Of a DNA stretch of 64,000 nt, positions 1-9,617 are shown in pieces. The notes under the pieces are model-generated. The model did not search any database, was not told the DNA's origin, and saw nothing but the letters and a program-made list of their open reading frames with translations. The position numbers and the translations under genes were made by a program. The stretch is from VXYL01 sp965199875 (GTDB lineage: Bacteria > Pseudomonadota > Gammaproteobacteria > Pseudomonadales > Azotimanducaceae): contig OZ241346.1 in NCBI GenBank assembly GCA_965199875.1, positions 1,488,001 through 1,552,000 on the forward strand. The letters are read 5' to 3'. Each line of letters begins with the position of its first letter. Positions within the stretch are counted from its first letter, which is position 1.

Positions 1-1695
<1,695 letters not shown>

Positions 1696-2037
1696 GCCGC
1701 CCGACCTGCCATCGGACTCGGCGCAGCAGCGGCCTCGCATCCGGCGCCAAGCGCTCGGCTCAGTCCTCGTGCCTGGGGCGCTCGTAGTAGCCGGGTTCCC
1801 TCAACACCAGCCCCGCGGTGGCCCAGGCCGGCGGCGCCAGGCGCCGCCTCGAATACGCCGAATGGCGACATCGCTTCCACGAACTCGTCGAGCGCCCCGG
1901 CGAGAGACTCGGGGAAGTGCAGGCTGCGCACTGAACGAACCCTAGCTTGGGCGGCCAAAAGCTACACCAAGGACGCATCCTGTCAACACGCGGCGCCTGG
2001 TGGCGCCGCGGCGCTTTCCTTTCCATCCTTTTCCCAA
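1696..2037. other. lon-hupB intergenic region, possible degraded minus-strand coding remnant
   Basis: No intact gene is seen here. On the minus strand two overlapping open stretches in different frames look protein-like. One (around 1958 to 1850) reads SLHFPESLAGALDEFVEAM and another (around 1850 to 1760) ends LVLREPGYYERPRHED before a stop. Together they could be one short frameshifted remnant, but I recognise no family and GC-rich DNA produces such stretches by chance. The right part holds a strong hairpin and then the hupB promoter, annotated separately. Confidence 0.25.
1989..2010 (+). terminator. Hairpin downstream of lon, possible terminator
   Basis: A perfect 9-bp inverted repeat (CGCGGCGCC, loop TGGT, GGCGCCGCG) is followed by a T- and C-rich tract (gcgctttcctttcc). 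It lies between the lon stop and the hupB promoter, so it could end lon transcription. The U-tract is interrupted, so intrinsic termination may be partial. Confidence 0.45.
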
Positions 2038-2066
2038 TTGACTAGCGCTTTGCCGCCCGTTATAAG
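2038..2066 (+). promoter_or_regulatory. Sigma-70-type promoter for hupB
   Basis: A TTGACT -35 element (2038-2043) and a TATAAG -10 element (2061-2066) are separated by exactly 17 nt and lie about 90 nt upstream of the hupB start. Both hexamers match the sigma-70 consensus at five of six positions. This indicates that hupB, and possibly ppiD, is transcribed independently of lon. Confidence 0.7.
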
Positions 2067-2154
2067 GCAACGGCGCATCGGCTTGGGGCCCCGGATTCGT
2101 CGCGGGCACAGTCGAAGTCCGGCAGCGCAGCCACCGACCTAAAGGGACGCCCCT

Positions 2155-2427
2155 ATGACCAAGACCGAACTCATCCAGACCATCGCCGACGAAGCGGACA
2201 TCTCCAACGCCTCGGCGGGGCGCGCCCTGAACGCCGCCTTGGCCGCCATTGCCAAGTCGCTCGGCGATGGCGAACCGGTGACGCTGATCGGCTTCGGCAC
2301 CTTTCTGGTGCGCGATCGCTCGGCGCGCACCGGACGCAATCCGCAAACCGGCGAAGAGCTCGCCATCGCCGCCTCGAAGGTGCCTGCCTTCAAGCCCGCC
2401 AAGGCGTTGAAGGACGCGCTGAACTAG
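2155..2427 (+). CDS. hupB: HU family histone-like DNA-binding protein
   Basis: This is a small nucleoid-associated protein that bends and compacts DNA as a dimer. Its 90 residues are exactly the usual HU length. The N-terminus MTKTELIQTIADEAD and the beta-arm segment GFGTFLVRDRSARTGRNPQTG are diagnostic of the Bac_DNA_binding fold; the RxGRNPxTG motif is the tip of the DNA-intercalating arm. The ATG is preceded by AAAGGGACG, a reasonable ribosome-binding site, and by a good sigma-70 promoter at 2038-2066. It sits between lon and ppiD as in E. coli, which supports the hupB (beta subunit) name. HU-alpha and HU-beta cannot be told apart from the sequence alone. Confidence 0.95.
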   Translation: MTKTELIQTIADEADISNASAGRALNAALAAIAKSLGDGEPVTLIGFGTFLVRDRSARTGRNPQTGEELAIAASKVPAFKPAKALKDALN

Positions 2428-2471
2428 CCTCGGCAGCCGCGACTCGACGATCTTCCGGGGGGCTTGACCTC

Positions 2472-4364
2472 ATGGTGCTGCAGAAGATGCGCGCCGGCGC
2501 GCAGGGGCTGCTCGCCAAGGTTCTGGTGGGGCTGATCGTCTTCGTCCTCGCAGTCACCGGATTCGGCGCCATCCAGCTGTTTTCCGCGTCCGAGCCGGTG
2601 GCCGCCAGCGTCAACGGCGACGACATCACGCAAAGCGCCTTGCAGCTGGAGACGTCGCGTCAGCGCAGTTTCCAGCGCGGCCGCTTCGGCGACGAGGTGT
2701 CCGACGAAATGATCGACCGGATGGTGCCCGAGGAGGCGGTGCTCGACTTTCTGGTCGATCAGACCCTGCTCAACCAGGCCGCCCTGGACCTGAGCCTGTC
2801 CGTCTCGGAAGCCGCCGTGCAAGCGCGCATCCGCCGCGACTTCGCCGGCGACGACGACCTCGCCTACCGCAACCGCCTCGCCAGCCAAGGCTACACGCCC
2901 AGTTCGTTTCAAGCCGAGCTGGCGAACGTCGAGATTCGCGAGCAGGTGAGCGCCGGCTGGCGCGACACCGCCTTCGTCACCGGTCGCGAGCAACGCGGCG
3001 TCGCGGAGATCCAGTCCCAGCGCCGGGACATCGCCTGGCTGCTGTTCGACCTCGATCGCCTGGCGGCCGAGGTGGCCGTGACCGACCAGCAGATCGAGGA
3101 ACACTACGGCAACTTCATCGACAACTACATGACCGAGGAGCGCTTCGACTTCGACTTCGTGCGGCTGCCGCGCAGCCAGCTGGAAGCGGAAGTGGAAGTC
3201 GACGAAACGGCAGTCGTCGCCGCCTACGAGGACGAAGTCGCCGCCATCGGGCCGCGTCGCCGGGCCGCCCACATCCTGCTCGAAGTCAGCGACGAGCGCA
3301 GCGCCGAAGAAGCGACCCGCATCCTCGACGACACCCGGAACGAGGTTCTCGCCGGCGCCGACTTCGCCGAAAAGGCCCGGCAACTCTCCGAAGACGCCGG
3401 CTCGGCCGCCTTGGGGGGCGATCTCGGCGCCACCAGCCGAGGCGTATTCGCACCGGCCTTCGAGACGGCGCTGTGGGCGCTGCAGCCCGGCGAGATGTCC
3501 GTACCGGTCGAGACCGCGTTCGGCATCCACCTGATTCGCCTCGATGCCATCGAAGAGCCCGAGGTGCCCCCCTTGGAGGAACGACGCTCCGAAATCGTCG
3601 CCAATCTGACCGAGGTCGAAGCGCAGCGGCGCTTCGAGCAAGTGCAGAGCGAGATGGACGAGATCGCCTTCGAACAGAGCGAATCCCTGGACGCGGTAGC
3701 CAGCGAGTACGGGCTGGACATCGAACGGCTCGACGGCGCTACGGCCACCGGCGGGCAAGGCATCCTCGCCGAGCGCCACATCCGCGACGCGCTGTTCGGC
3801 GAAGACGTGCTGCTCGAGGGCTTCAACAGCCGCGTGGTGGCCACGGCCGCCGGCGACGCCGTCGTCGCACGGCTGCGCAACCGGCACCCGGCAACGGAAC
3901 GCCCCTTGGACGAAGTGCGCGAAGCGATCCGCGACTCTCTGGCCAAAGCCCAGGCGCAAGGGCTGGCGGAAGCGGCGGCGTTCACGGCGCTCAGCCAGCT
4001 GGCCGGCGGCGCCACCGCCGCGGAAGTCGAACAGAACAGCGGCGTCGACTGGCAGCGGGCGGACGGCGTGCAACGCAACGCCGAAGACGTGCCGCCGGCC
4101 ATCATCGAGGTCGCATTCAAGTTGGACGCGCCGGCAAGCGGCGAGCGCGCCGTCGAGGTGGCGCTGCTCGACAACGGCTCCCGCGCCGTGGTGCTGCTGT
4201 CGGCGGTGACGCTTGGCGACTACGGCGCGTTGACCGAAGCCGAGCGCACCGCCATTGGCGAGGCGCTGCAGCAGCTGAACGCGCAGCGAGACTACGCGGC
4301 ACTGCTGGCGAATCTGCGCGCCGACGCCGCCATCGACGCCATCGACTTCAACCAGGGCGGCTAG
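2472..4364 (+). CDS. ppiD: Membrane-anchored periplasmic peptidyl-prolyl isomerase/chaperone PpiD
   Basis: This is a periplasmic folding helper tethered to the inner membrane near SecYEG that assists newly exported proteins. The protein has 630 residues, close to the ~620 of E. coli PpiD. A short cytoplasmic N-terminus (MVLQKMRAGAQGLLAKVL) leads into a single membrane segment (about residues 17-35, VGLIVFVLAVTGFGAI), a SurA_N-like region follows, and a parvulin domain lies at about residues 260-360 (RRRAAHILLEV ... GDLGATSRGVFAPAFETA). The rest is a helical, acidic C-terminal region. The gene starts 44 nt after hupB and is probably co-transcribed with it. The antisense strand is open for over 700 codons here, but this is a shadow of GC-rich codon usage. 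Confidence 0.93.
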   Translation: MVLQKMRAGAQGLLAKVLVGLIVFVLAVTGFGAIQLFSASEPVAASVNGDDITQSALQLETSRQRSFQRGRFGDEVSDEMIDRMVPEEAVLDFLVDQTLLNQAALDLSLSVSEAAVQARIRRDFAGDDDLAYRNRLASQGYTPSSFQAELANVEIREQVSAGWRDTAFVTGREQRGVAEIQSQRRDIAWLLFDLDRLAAEVAVTDQQIEEHYGNFIDNYMTEERFDFDFVRLPRSQLEAEVEVDETAVVAAYEDEVAAIGPRRRAAHILLEVSDERSAEEATRILDDTRNEVLAGADFAEKARQLSEDAGSAALGGDLGATSRGVFAPAFETALWALQPGEMSVPVETAFGIHLIRLDAIEEPEVPPLEERRSEIVANLTEVEAQRRFEQVQSEMDEIAFEQSESLDAVASEYGLDIERLDGATATGGQGILAERHIRDALFGEDVLLEGFNSRVVATAAGDAVVARLRNRHPATERPLDEVREAIRDSLAKAQAQGLAEAAAFTALSQLAGGATAAEVEQNSGVDWQRADGVQRNAEDVPPAIIEVAFKLDAPASGERAVEVALLDNGSRAVVLLSAVTLGDYGALTEAERTAIGEALQQLNAQRDYAALLANLRADAAIDAIDFNQGG

Positions 4365-4395
4365 CATACGGCGGCGTGAATCGACGAGCTGAAGG

Positions 4396-5244
4396 ATGAG
4401 GCGCGCAAACGGCAACTCGGACGGCAGCGGCGGCATCGCGGAATCGTTTGCCGCTTGGCTGAACACCGACTTCGGCAGCCGCGTGCTGGCGGAGGAACGA
4501 CCGCCCGTGCATGCCGCGGCGCGGCGATTCCACGGCGACGCGGTGCTTTGGATCGGCTGCACGCCGACGCTGCTCGACACCACCGCCCGCTGCATGGTGC
4601 GCGAGCGCTACTACGCGACAACCTGCCCGCGAGCCGGCGTCGGCGTTCCGCCAGCGCGCGACGATACGCCGCAGCGAGACTGCGGCTACCGCACCCTGGC
4701 AGTCCATCCTGCCCAGCTGCCCTTCGCATCCGCCAGCATCGATGCTCTGGTGCTGCACCACGCGCTGGAAACTTCCGAGGATCAACGCGCCACGCTGCGC
4801 GAAGCGACGCGAGTGCTCAAGGCCGGCGGGCGGCTGCTGCTGATCGGCGTCAATCCGATCAGTCTCTATCTGCTGGCGAAGGTGCGCCCGGCGCTGCGCA
4901 GCTTGAAGGCCGTCAGCGTGCCGCGCTTGTACGACTGGCTGGCGCTCCTGGGTCTGCAACGCGACGCCAAGACGGTCTACTTGAACTACCGCGCGGCGCT
5001 GCAACTCGACTTCCAGGAGCGCTGGTGGTTGCAGGCAAGCGGTTGGATGAAGCGCCTGCAAGCGCCAGTGGGCGGAATCTACCTGGTCGCCGCCAGCAAG
5101 GTCGGCCACCGCCTGATCGCCGATCGTCGCGCCGAGTGCGCCAGCGAGCGGCTGCTGCCGACGCCGCTGCCGAAGCCGGCCACGACGCGACAAGCCAGCG
5201 GCGCCGCGCCGTCCACGCGCTCGCCGGAGGTCGCCGGCGCATGA
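4396..5244 (+). CDS. SAM-dependent methyltransferase, YafS-like
   Basis: This 282-residue protein resembles class I SAM-dependent methyltransferases of the Methyltransf_11 type. The region with LAVHPAQLPFASASIDALVLHHALE matches the typical motif II/III area (acidic strand, then LxHxLE). The glycine-rich motif I is only weakly visible (VLWIGCTPTLLD), and catalytic activity on a defined substrate cannot be stated. In many gammaproteobacteria a methyltransferase of this kind (yafS in E. coli) precedes rnhA and dnaQ; the same order is seen here and is the main support for the assignment. Its stop overlaps the rnhA start in an ATGA junction, so translation is probably coupled. The start ATG follows GAGCTGAAGG. 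Confidence 0.75.
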   Translation: MRRANGNSDGSGGIAESFAAWLNTDFGSRVLAEERPPVHAAARRFHGDAVLWIGCTPTLLDTTARCMVRERYYATTCPRAGVGVPPARDDTPQRDCGYRTLAVHPAQLPFASASIDALVLHHALETSEDQRATLREATRVLKAGGRLLLIGVNPISLYLLAKVRPALRSLKAVSVPRLYDWLALLGLQRDAKTVYLNYRAALQLDFQERWWLQASGWMKRLQAPVGGIYLVAASKVGHRLIADRRAECASERLLPTPLPKPATTRQASGAAPSTRSPEVAGA

Positions 5245-5735
5245 CGGAAGGGGCTGGCAGAGACCGTTCGCGGCGCGTCGAGATCTTCACCGACGGCGCG
5301 TGCCGAGCGAATCCGGGGCCAGGCGGCTGGGCGGCGATCCTGCTTTGCGGCAGCGATCGGCGCGAGATCAAGGGGGCGCGGCGGAATACCACCAACAACC
5401 GCATGGAACTCACCGCCGCCATCGAGGGGCTGGCGCAGCTCGAGGAACCGAGCGACATCGTCCTCACCACCGACTCCCAGTACGTGCGCCAAGGCATCAC
5501 CGAGTGGATCCACGTCTGGAAGCAGCGCGGCTGGCGACGCGCCGACAAGAAGCCCGTGCTGAATCAGGACCTGTGGCGGCGCCTCGACGCCTTGAACGAG
5601 AAGCACCGCGTACGCTGGCGCTGGGTGAAGGGGCACAGCGGCCATGCCGAGAACGAAGCCGCGGACCGGGCCGCCAACCAGGCCATCGACGAGATGCTGG
5701 CGCACCGTCGTCGGCCCAAGGCGCAGCCTCGCTAG
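5241..5735 (+). CDS. rnhA: Ribonuclease HI
   Basis: This enzyme cleaves the RNA strand of RNA-DNA hybrids, removing primers and R-loops. At 164 residues it is slightly longer than E. coli RNase HI (155) because of short basic N- and C-terminal extensions. All four catalytic acids are present: Asp18 in FTDGACRANPG, Glu56 in NNRMELTAA, Asp78 in TTDSQYV and Asp142 in NEAADRAAN, with His132 in VKGHSGH. The ATG overlaps the preceding methyltransferase stop by 4 nt, and dnaQ starts immediately after the rnhA stop with no gap. This suggests a three-gene operon. Confidence 0.97.
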   Translation: MTEGAGRDRSRRVEIFTDGACRANPGPGGWAAILLCGSDRREIKGARRNTTNNRMELTAAIEGLAQLEEPSDIVLTTDSQYVRQGITEWIHVWKQRGWRRADKKPVLNQDLWRRLDALNEKHRVRWRWVKGHSGHAENEAADRAANQAIDEMLAHRRRPKAQPR

Positions 5736-6491
5736 ATGCGCCAAGTGGTGCTGGATACGGAAACCACCGGCTTGGAACCCGAGCAGGGGCATCGGGTGAT
5801 CGAGCTGGGCGCCGTCGAACTGGTCGACCGCCGCCTCACCGGCAACCAGCTGCAGCTGTACATGAACCCGGAGCGCGACATCGACGACGCCGCCTACGAG
5901 GTTCACGGCATCGCCGCCGAGTTTCTGGCCGATCAGCCGAAGTTCGGCGACGTCGCCCGGCGCTTCCTGGACTTCGTCGCCGACGCGGAAGTCATCATCC
6001 ACAACGCGCCTTTCGACACGTCCTTCATCGACTACGAGCTTTCCCTGCTCGACGACGCCTCCGCCACCAGCATGGCGAAGGTGTGCTCGGCCATCACCGA
6101 CTCCCTGGCGCTGGCAAGACGCAAGCACCCTGGCCAGAAGAACAGCCTGGAAGCCCTGTGCCGCCGCTACGGAGTGGACGACTCGGCCCGGGAACTGCAC
6201 GGCGCGCTGCTCGACGCGGAAATCCTCGCCGACGTCTACCTGGCGATGACCGGCGGCCAGTCGTCGCTGTTCGGCGACGAGGACGGCCCCGCGGAGGCCG
6301 CCGCCGAGGCGTTCATGCGCCTGCCGGAGGATCGCCCGCCGATCCCGGTGCCGATGGCGAGCGCCGAGGAGCTTGCCGCCCACGAAGCGTATCTGGACTC
6401 GTTGGACGAAAGCGCCGAAAACGGCGCCCTTTGGCGGCATCTTCCCATGCCGCCTGCATCGGCTTCCTACCTGCGCGCCGAGCGGCCTTGA
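5736..6491 (+). CDS. dnaQ: DNA polymerase III subunit epsilon (3'-5' proofreading exonuclease)
   Basis: This is the proofreading exonuclease subunit of the replicative polymerase core. The 251 residues match the family length. Exo I is DTETTG with Asp7 and Glu9, Exo II is HNAPFDTSF with Asp94, and Exo III epsilon is HGALLDAE with His155 and Asp160. A clamp-binding-like motif QSSLF is at residues 175-179, just after the exonuclease domain, where the E. coli protein has its beta-clamp peptide. The start ATG directly follows the rnhA TAG, and rnhA and dnaQ are co-directional here. The gene ends 7 nt from the convergent nhaB stop. Confidence 0.96.
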   Translation: MRQVVLDTETTGLEPEQGHRVIELGAVELVDRRLTGNQLQLYMNPERDIDDAAYEVHGIAAEFLADQPKFGDVARRFLDFVADAEVIIHNAPFDTSFIDYELSLLDDASATSMAKVCSAITDSLALARRKHPGQKNSLEALCRRYGVDDSARELHGALLDAEILADVYLAMTGGQSSLFGDEDGPAEAAAEAFMRLPEDRPPIPVPMASAEELAAHEAYLDSLDESAENGALWRHLPMPPASASYLRAERP

Positions 6492-6497
6492 GCACTC

Positions 6498-8027
6498 CTA
6501 CAGAAACCAGGTGACGCAGATCCATCCGGTAGTGCCCATCGTCACCGTGTAGGGCAGCGCCATCAGCGCCATGCGTCCATAGGAGAGGTTGATCAGCGGC
6601 GCCAAGGACGACGTCAGCAGGAACAGGAACGCCGCCTGGCCGTTCGGCGTGGCCACGCTTGGGATGTTGGTGCCGGTGTTGATCGCCACCGCCAGCAGCT
6701 CGAACTGCCTGCGGTCGATGGTGCCGGCCTTGAACGCGTCCTCAACCTGGCCGATGTAGACGGTGGCCACGAAGACGTTGTCCGAGATCATCGACAGCAC
6801 GCCGTTGGCGATGTAGAACACCCCGGGCTGCTGGCTGGCCGGCAGCTGCAGCACGTAGTCGATCACCGGCTGGAACAGGCCCTGGTCGAAGATCACCGCG
6901 ACGATGCCGAAGAACACGCACAACAGCGCCGTGAACGGCAGCGCCTCCTCGAAAGCGTGCCCCAGCTCGTGTTCCTGAACGATGCCGTTGAAAGCCGTCT
7001 GCACGACGATGAGCGACAAGCCGATCAGGCCGATTTCGGCAACGTGGAAGCCGAGGGCGAAGATCAGCAGCAGCGCGGCGATCGCCTGTACCACCAGCCT
7101 CGCCCTGTCCGTGCGCGTGCGCGACGCCGTCTGTCCGGCATCGTAGTTGACGAGGACTTCCAGCACCGCCGGCGGTATCGTCGGCCCGTAGCCGAGCACC
7201 TTGACCTTCTCCAGCAGCAGGCAGGTCAGGAGGCCCACCACCAGCACCGGCAGCGTCACCGGCGCCATTTCGAGGAAGAACCGCACGAACACCCAGTCCA
7301 TGCGCTCGGCGATCAGCACGTTCTGCGGCTCGCCGACGATGGTGGTGACGCCGCCGAGCGCCGTGCCCACGGCGGCGTGCATCACCACGCTGCGCAGAAA
7401 GGCGCGGAACTTCTCCAAATCTTCGCCCACCAGCTGCGGCACTGCTTCGTCGCCCGCTTCGACGGCTTCTTCCAGCTTCTCGAGAGAACCCTCCAGCAGC
7501 GCCTCGCGGTAGACCTGGTAGAAGCCCACGGCGACGGCGATGACCACCGCCATGACGGTCAGGGCGTCGAGAAAGGCGGAGAGGAAAGCGGCGACGAAGC
7601 AGAACAGGAACGACAGCAGCATCTTGTTGCGGATGCCGATGAGAATCTTCGTGAAGGTGAACAGCAGCAGGTCCTTCATGAAGTAGATGCCGGCCACCAT
7701 GAACACCAGGAGCAGGAGCACCTGCAGGTTCTGCTCGACTTCGTGGAAGACGTGCCCGGGCGTCGTCATGCCGAGGATCACCGCTTCGAGGGCCAGCAGA
7801 CCGCCCGGCTGCAAGGGGTAGCAGCGCAGCGCCATGGCCAGCGTGAAGATGAACTCCAGCACCAGCACCCAGCCGGCGACGAAGCCGCCGAAGCCGTAGT
7901 AGATCAGCGGATTGGCGACCAGAAAGGCGACCACCACCTGCTTGTACCAGGTCGGCGCACTGCCGAGGAAGTTGGCCTGGAACGCCCGGCGCCAAGGTTC
8001 GCCGCCGATGCTCTGCGCTGCCGCCAT
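6498..8027 (-). CDS. nhaB: Na+/H+ antiporter NhaB
   Basis: This inner-membrane sodium/proton antiporter is used for Na+ extrusion and pH homeostasis. The 509-residue protein is almost entirely hydrophobic, with about a dozen predicted membrane segments. Its N-terminus (FLGSAPTWYKQVVVAFLV) and the downstream stretches NKMLLSFLFCFVAAFLSAF and NTGTNIPSVATPNGQAAF are characteristic of the NhaB family rather than NhaA or NhaD. Length fits E. coli NhaB (513). It is transcribed towards dnaQ and probably forms its own unit. Sodium-dependent physiology would suit a marine or saline habitat, but that is inference. Confidence 0.93.
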   Translation of the reverse strand: MAAAQSIGGEPWRRAFQANFLGSAPTWYKQVVVAFLVANPLIYYGFGGFVAGWVLVLEFIFTLAMALRCYPLQPGGLLALEAVILGMTTPGHVFHEVEQNLQVLLLLVFMVAGIYFMKDLLLFTFTKILIGIRNKMLLSFLFCFVAAFLSAFLDALTVMAVVIAVAVGFYQVYREALLEGSLEKLEEAVEAGDEAVPQLVGEDLEKFRAFLRSVVMHAAVGTALGGVTTIVGEPQNVLIAERMDWVFVRFFLEMAPVTLPVLVVGLLTCLLLEKVKVLGYGPTIPPAVLEVLVNYDAGQTASRTRTDRARLVVQAIAALLLIFALGFHVAEIGLIGLSLIVVQTAFNGIVQEHELGHAFEEALPFTALLCVFFGIVAVIFDQGLFQPVIDYVLQLPASQQPGVFYIANGVLSMISDNVFVATVYIGQVEDAFKAGTIDRRQFELLAVAINTGTNIPSVATPNGQAAFLFLLTSSLAPLINLSYGRMALMALPYTVTMGTTGWICVTWFL

Positions 8028-8204
8028 TGGATTCCCCTACCTGTTCACGAAGCCGCCTGGCGAGCAACAGGCATCCATCCTTCCCGGATCGGCCGCTCGG
8101 CCACGCGCGCCCTGCCGGGAAGGACTTGCCGCCGACGTTGCAAATCGGACACACTCGCCCAAGAGACGCTTAGGGCAAGTATAGCAACAAGGCAGGCAGG
8201 TTCG

Positions 8205-9059
8205 TTGTTCCAGACATCCCGTTCCCGTTTCCTTTCGGAAACCACGCCGCCCGAGGGCCTGGACGCGGACGCCGCGTTCTACTTCGTCTGCATGGGCGAA
8301 GACATGCTGGCCATCAGCGAACAGGGCGTTCCCCGCCCGATCACCGCGGACGAGTTCCGCTGGGTGGACCTCGAGGTGGACTACAAGCACTACCTAGGCC
8401 GCTGGGAGAACCGCGCCTGCTACGCCCTCGCCGCCCGCGGCCAACCGCCCGAGGGCTTTGCCGCAGTGGGCTTGAGGGCCTGGCTGGGGCGCGTGGAGCC
8501 GGACTTCTTCAGTCTCGCCGGCCGCGCCAAGCAGATCGTCGAGTGGCATCGGGATCATCGCTTCTGCAGCCGCTGCGGCACTCGGAACGACGACCACGCC
8601 ACGGACCGCGCCAAGGTCTGCCCGTCCTGCGGCCTGACCACCTACCCGCGCCTGTCGCCAAGCATCATCGTGCTGGTGCGCAAGGGCGAGACCATGCTGC
8701 TGGCGCGCAACGCCGCCTGGCCGACGACCATGTACTCCACCCTGGCCGGCTTCGTGGAACCGGGCGAATCCATCGAGCAGACCGTGCATCGGGAAGTGGC
8801 CGAGGAAGTGGGCCTCGACGTGGACAACCTGCGCTACCTCGGCAGCCAGCCCTGGCCGTTTCCGAACTCGCTGATGCTGGGCTTCCACGCCGACTACGCC
8901 GGCGGCGAGATGTCGTTCCGCGACGGCGAGATCGCCGACGCGCGCTGGTTCCACTATTCGGAGCTGCCCAACGTGCCCGGCGGCACCGCCATCTCGCGCT
9001 GGCTGATCGACGCCTTCATCGACGAAATGAAGGCTCAGGGCGGCGCTTCGACGGCGTAG
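8205..9059 (+). CDS. nudC: NAD(+)/NADH pyrophosphatase, NudC family
   Basis: This Nudix hydrolase cleaves NADH/NAD+ and, in characterised relatives, removes NAD caps from RNA. With the TTG start at 8205 (preceded by GGCAGGCAGG) it has 284 residues, near the 257 of E. coli NudC. A four-cysteine zinc ribbon is at Cys121, Cys124, Cys139 and Cys142 (CSRCG ... CPSCG). The Nudix box runs GFVEPGESIEQTVHRE then VAEEVG, and the NudC-specific signature SQPWPFPNSLM follows it. The start is uncertain because there is no ATG near the expected N-terminus. The 3' end overlaps the convergent SCP2-like gene by about 25 nt. Confidence 0.93.
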   Translation: MFQTSRSRFLSETTPPEGLDADAAFYFVCMGEDMLAISEQGVPRPITADEFRWVDLEVDYKHYLGRWENRACYALAARGQPPEGFAAVGLRAWLGRVEPDFFSLAGRAKQIVEWHRDHRFCSRCGTRNDDHATDRAKVCPSCGLTTYPRLSPSIIVLVRKGETMLLARNAAWPTTMYSTLAGFVEPGESIEQTVHREVAEEVGLDVDNLRYLGSQPWPFPNSLMLGFHADYAGGEMSFRDGEIADARWFHYSELPNVPGGTAISRWLIDAFIDEMKAQGGASTA

Positions 9060-9370
9060 TCGGCACGAAACAGCGCCAGCAGCGGGAAGACCAGCGGCAG
9101 ACCGCCGTCGGCGCGAAAGCGCCCGTCCATGAACGCGGCCATCGGGTCCAGGCTGCCGTCGAGCACCGCCCGCGCCGTCGCTTCGCTGTCGAAGAAGAAG
9201 GTGGCGTCCGGCGCGGCGTCCGGCAGCCAGCGCAGCTGGCCGCCGCGGACAGCGAACCTGGCCAACTCCGTCCGGCCCGCTTCGCCTTCCGTGGCCAGCG
9301 CGAAGACGACATCCAGATGCGCCGCCGCCTGGCCGCGAAACCGATTCTCGAGCGTCTCTTTGAAGTCCAT
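9035..9370 (-). CDS. SCP2 sterol-binding domain protein
   Basis: This is a small, 111-residue protein made of a single SCP2-like lipid-binding domain. Diagnostic features are the strand pattern RFAVRGGQLRWLPDAAPDATFFFDSEATAR and the following helix with LDPMAAFMDGRFRADGGLPL. Bacterial relatives bind hydrophobic ligands, and some act as accessory factors in ubiquinone synthesis; which applies here cannot be read from sequence. The chosen ATG begins MDFKETLENRF; an upstream in-frame extension is possible but looks non-conserved. The end overlaps the 3' end of nudC on the other strand. Confidence 0.75.
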   Translation of the reverse strand: MDFKETLENRFRGQAAAHLDVVFALATEGEAGRTELARFAVRGGQLRWLPDAAPDATFFFDSEATARAVLDGSLDPMAAFMDGRFRADGGLPLVFPLLALFRADYAVEAPP

Positions 9371-9455
9371 GCCTGCCGGGTTGCCGGATGATGCGGTCGC
9401 CAGTCGGTCGGCAGCCCTAGGCCAAGCGGGGAGCCCATCGACCGGAGTCCGGGCC

Positions 9456-9617
9456 ATGACCGTAGCACGACCCGCCGCCGAAGTGTTGTCGGGGCACGCG
9501 GCGTTGGAGCTGGAGTTCATGGACCGGCAGGATCTGAACGGCCATGTGCGCCGCCGCAGCGCGTCGTGGTTCTTCCGCAAAGTGCGCGCAGGAGTTCGGC
9601 AGGGGGAGGCAGAAAGC
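9456..9617 (+). pseudogene. Possible truncated gene remnant beside the methyltransferase
   Basis: A plus-strand segment starting at an ATG reads MTVARPAAEVLSGHAALELE and then FMDRQDLNGHVRR ... WFFRKVRAG. From memory this recalls the N-terminus of a widespread uncharacterised family beginning LExExIDRxYLNxYVP followed by an FFR motif. The frame stays open into the antisense of the methyltransferase gene, but the similarity appears to stop near 9600. It is best read as a fragment left by an insertion or deletion. The match is short and unverified. Confidence 0.25.

Noticed and set aside
1957..1985. TTGACA read on the minus strand (complement of 1980-1985) as a leftward promoter
   Set aside because: No TATAAT-like hexamer at a 16-18 nt spacing, and no intact minus-strand gene follows.
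2424..4595. Minus-strand frame of ~720 codons opposite ppiD
   Set aside because: Low-complexity composition without motifs; ppiD on the plus strand is clear.
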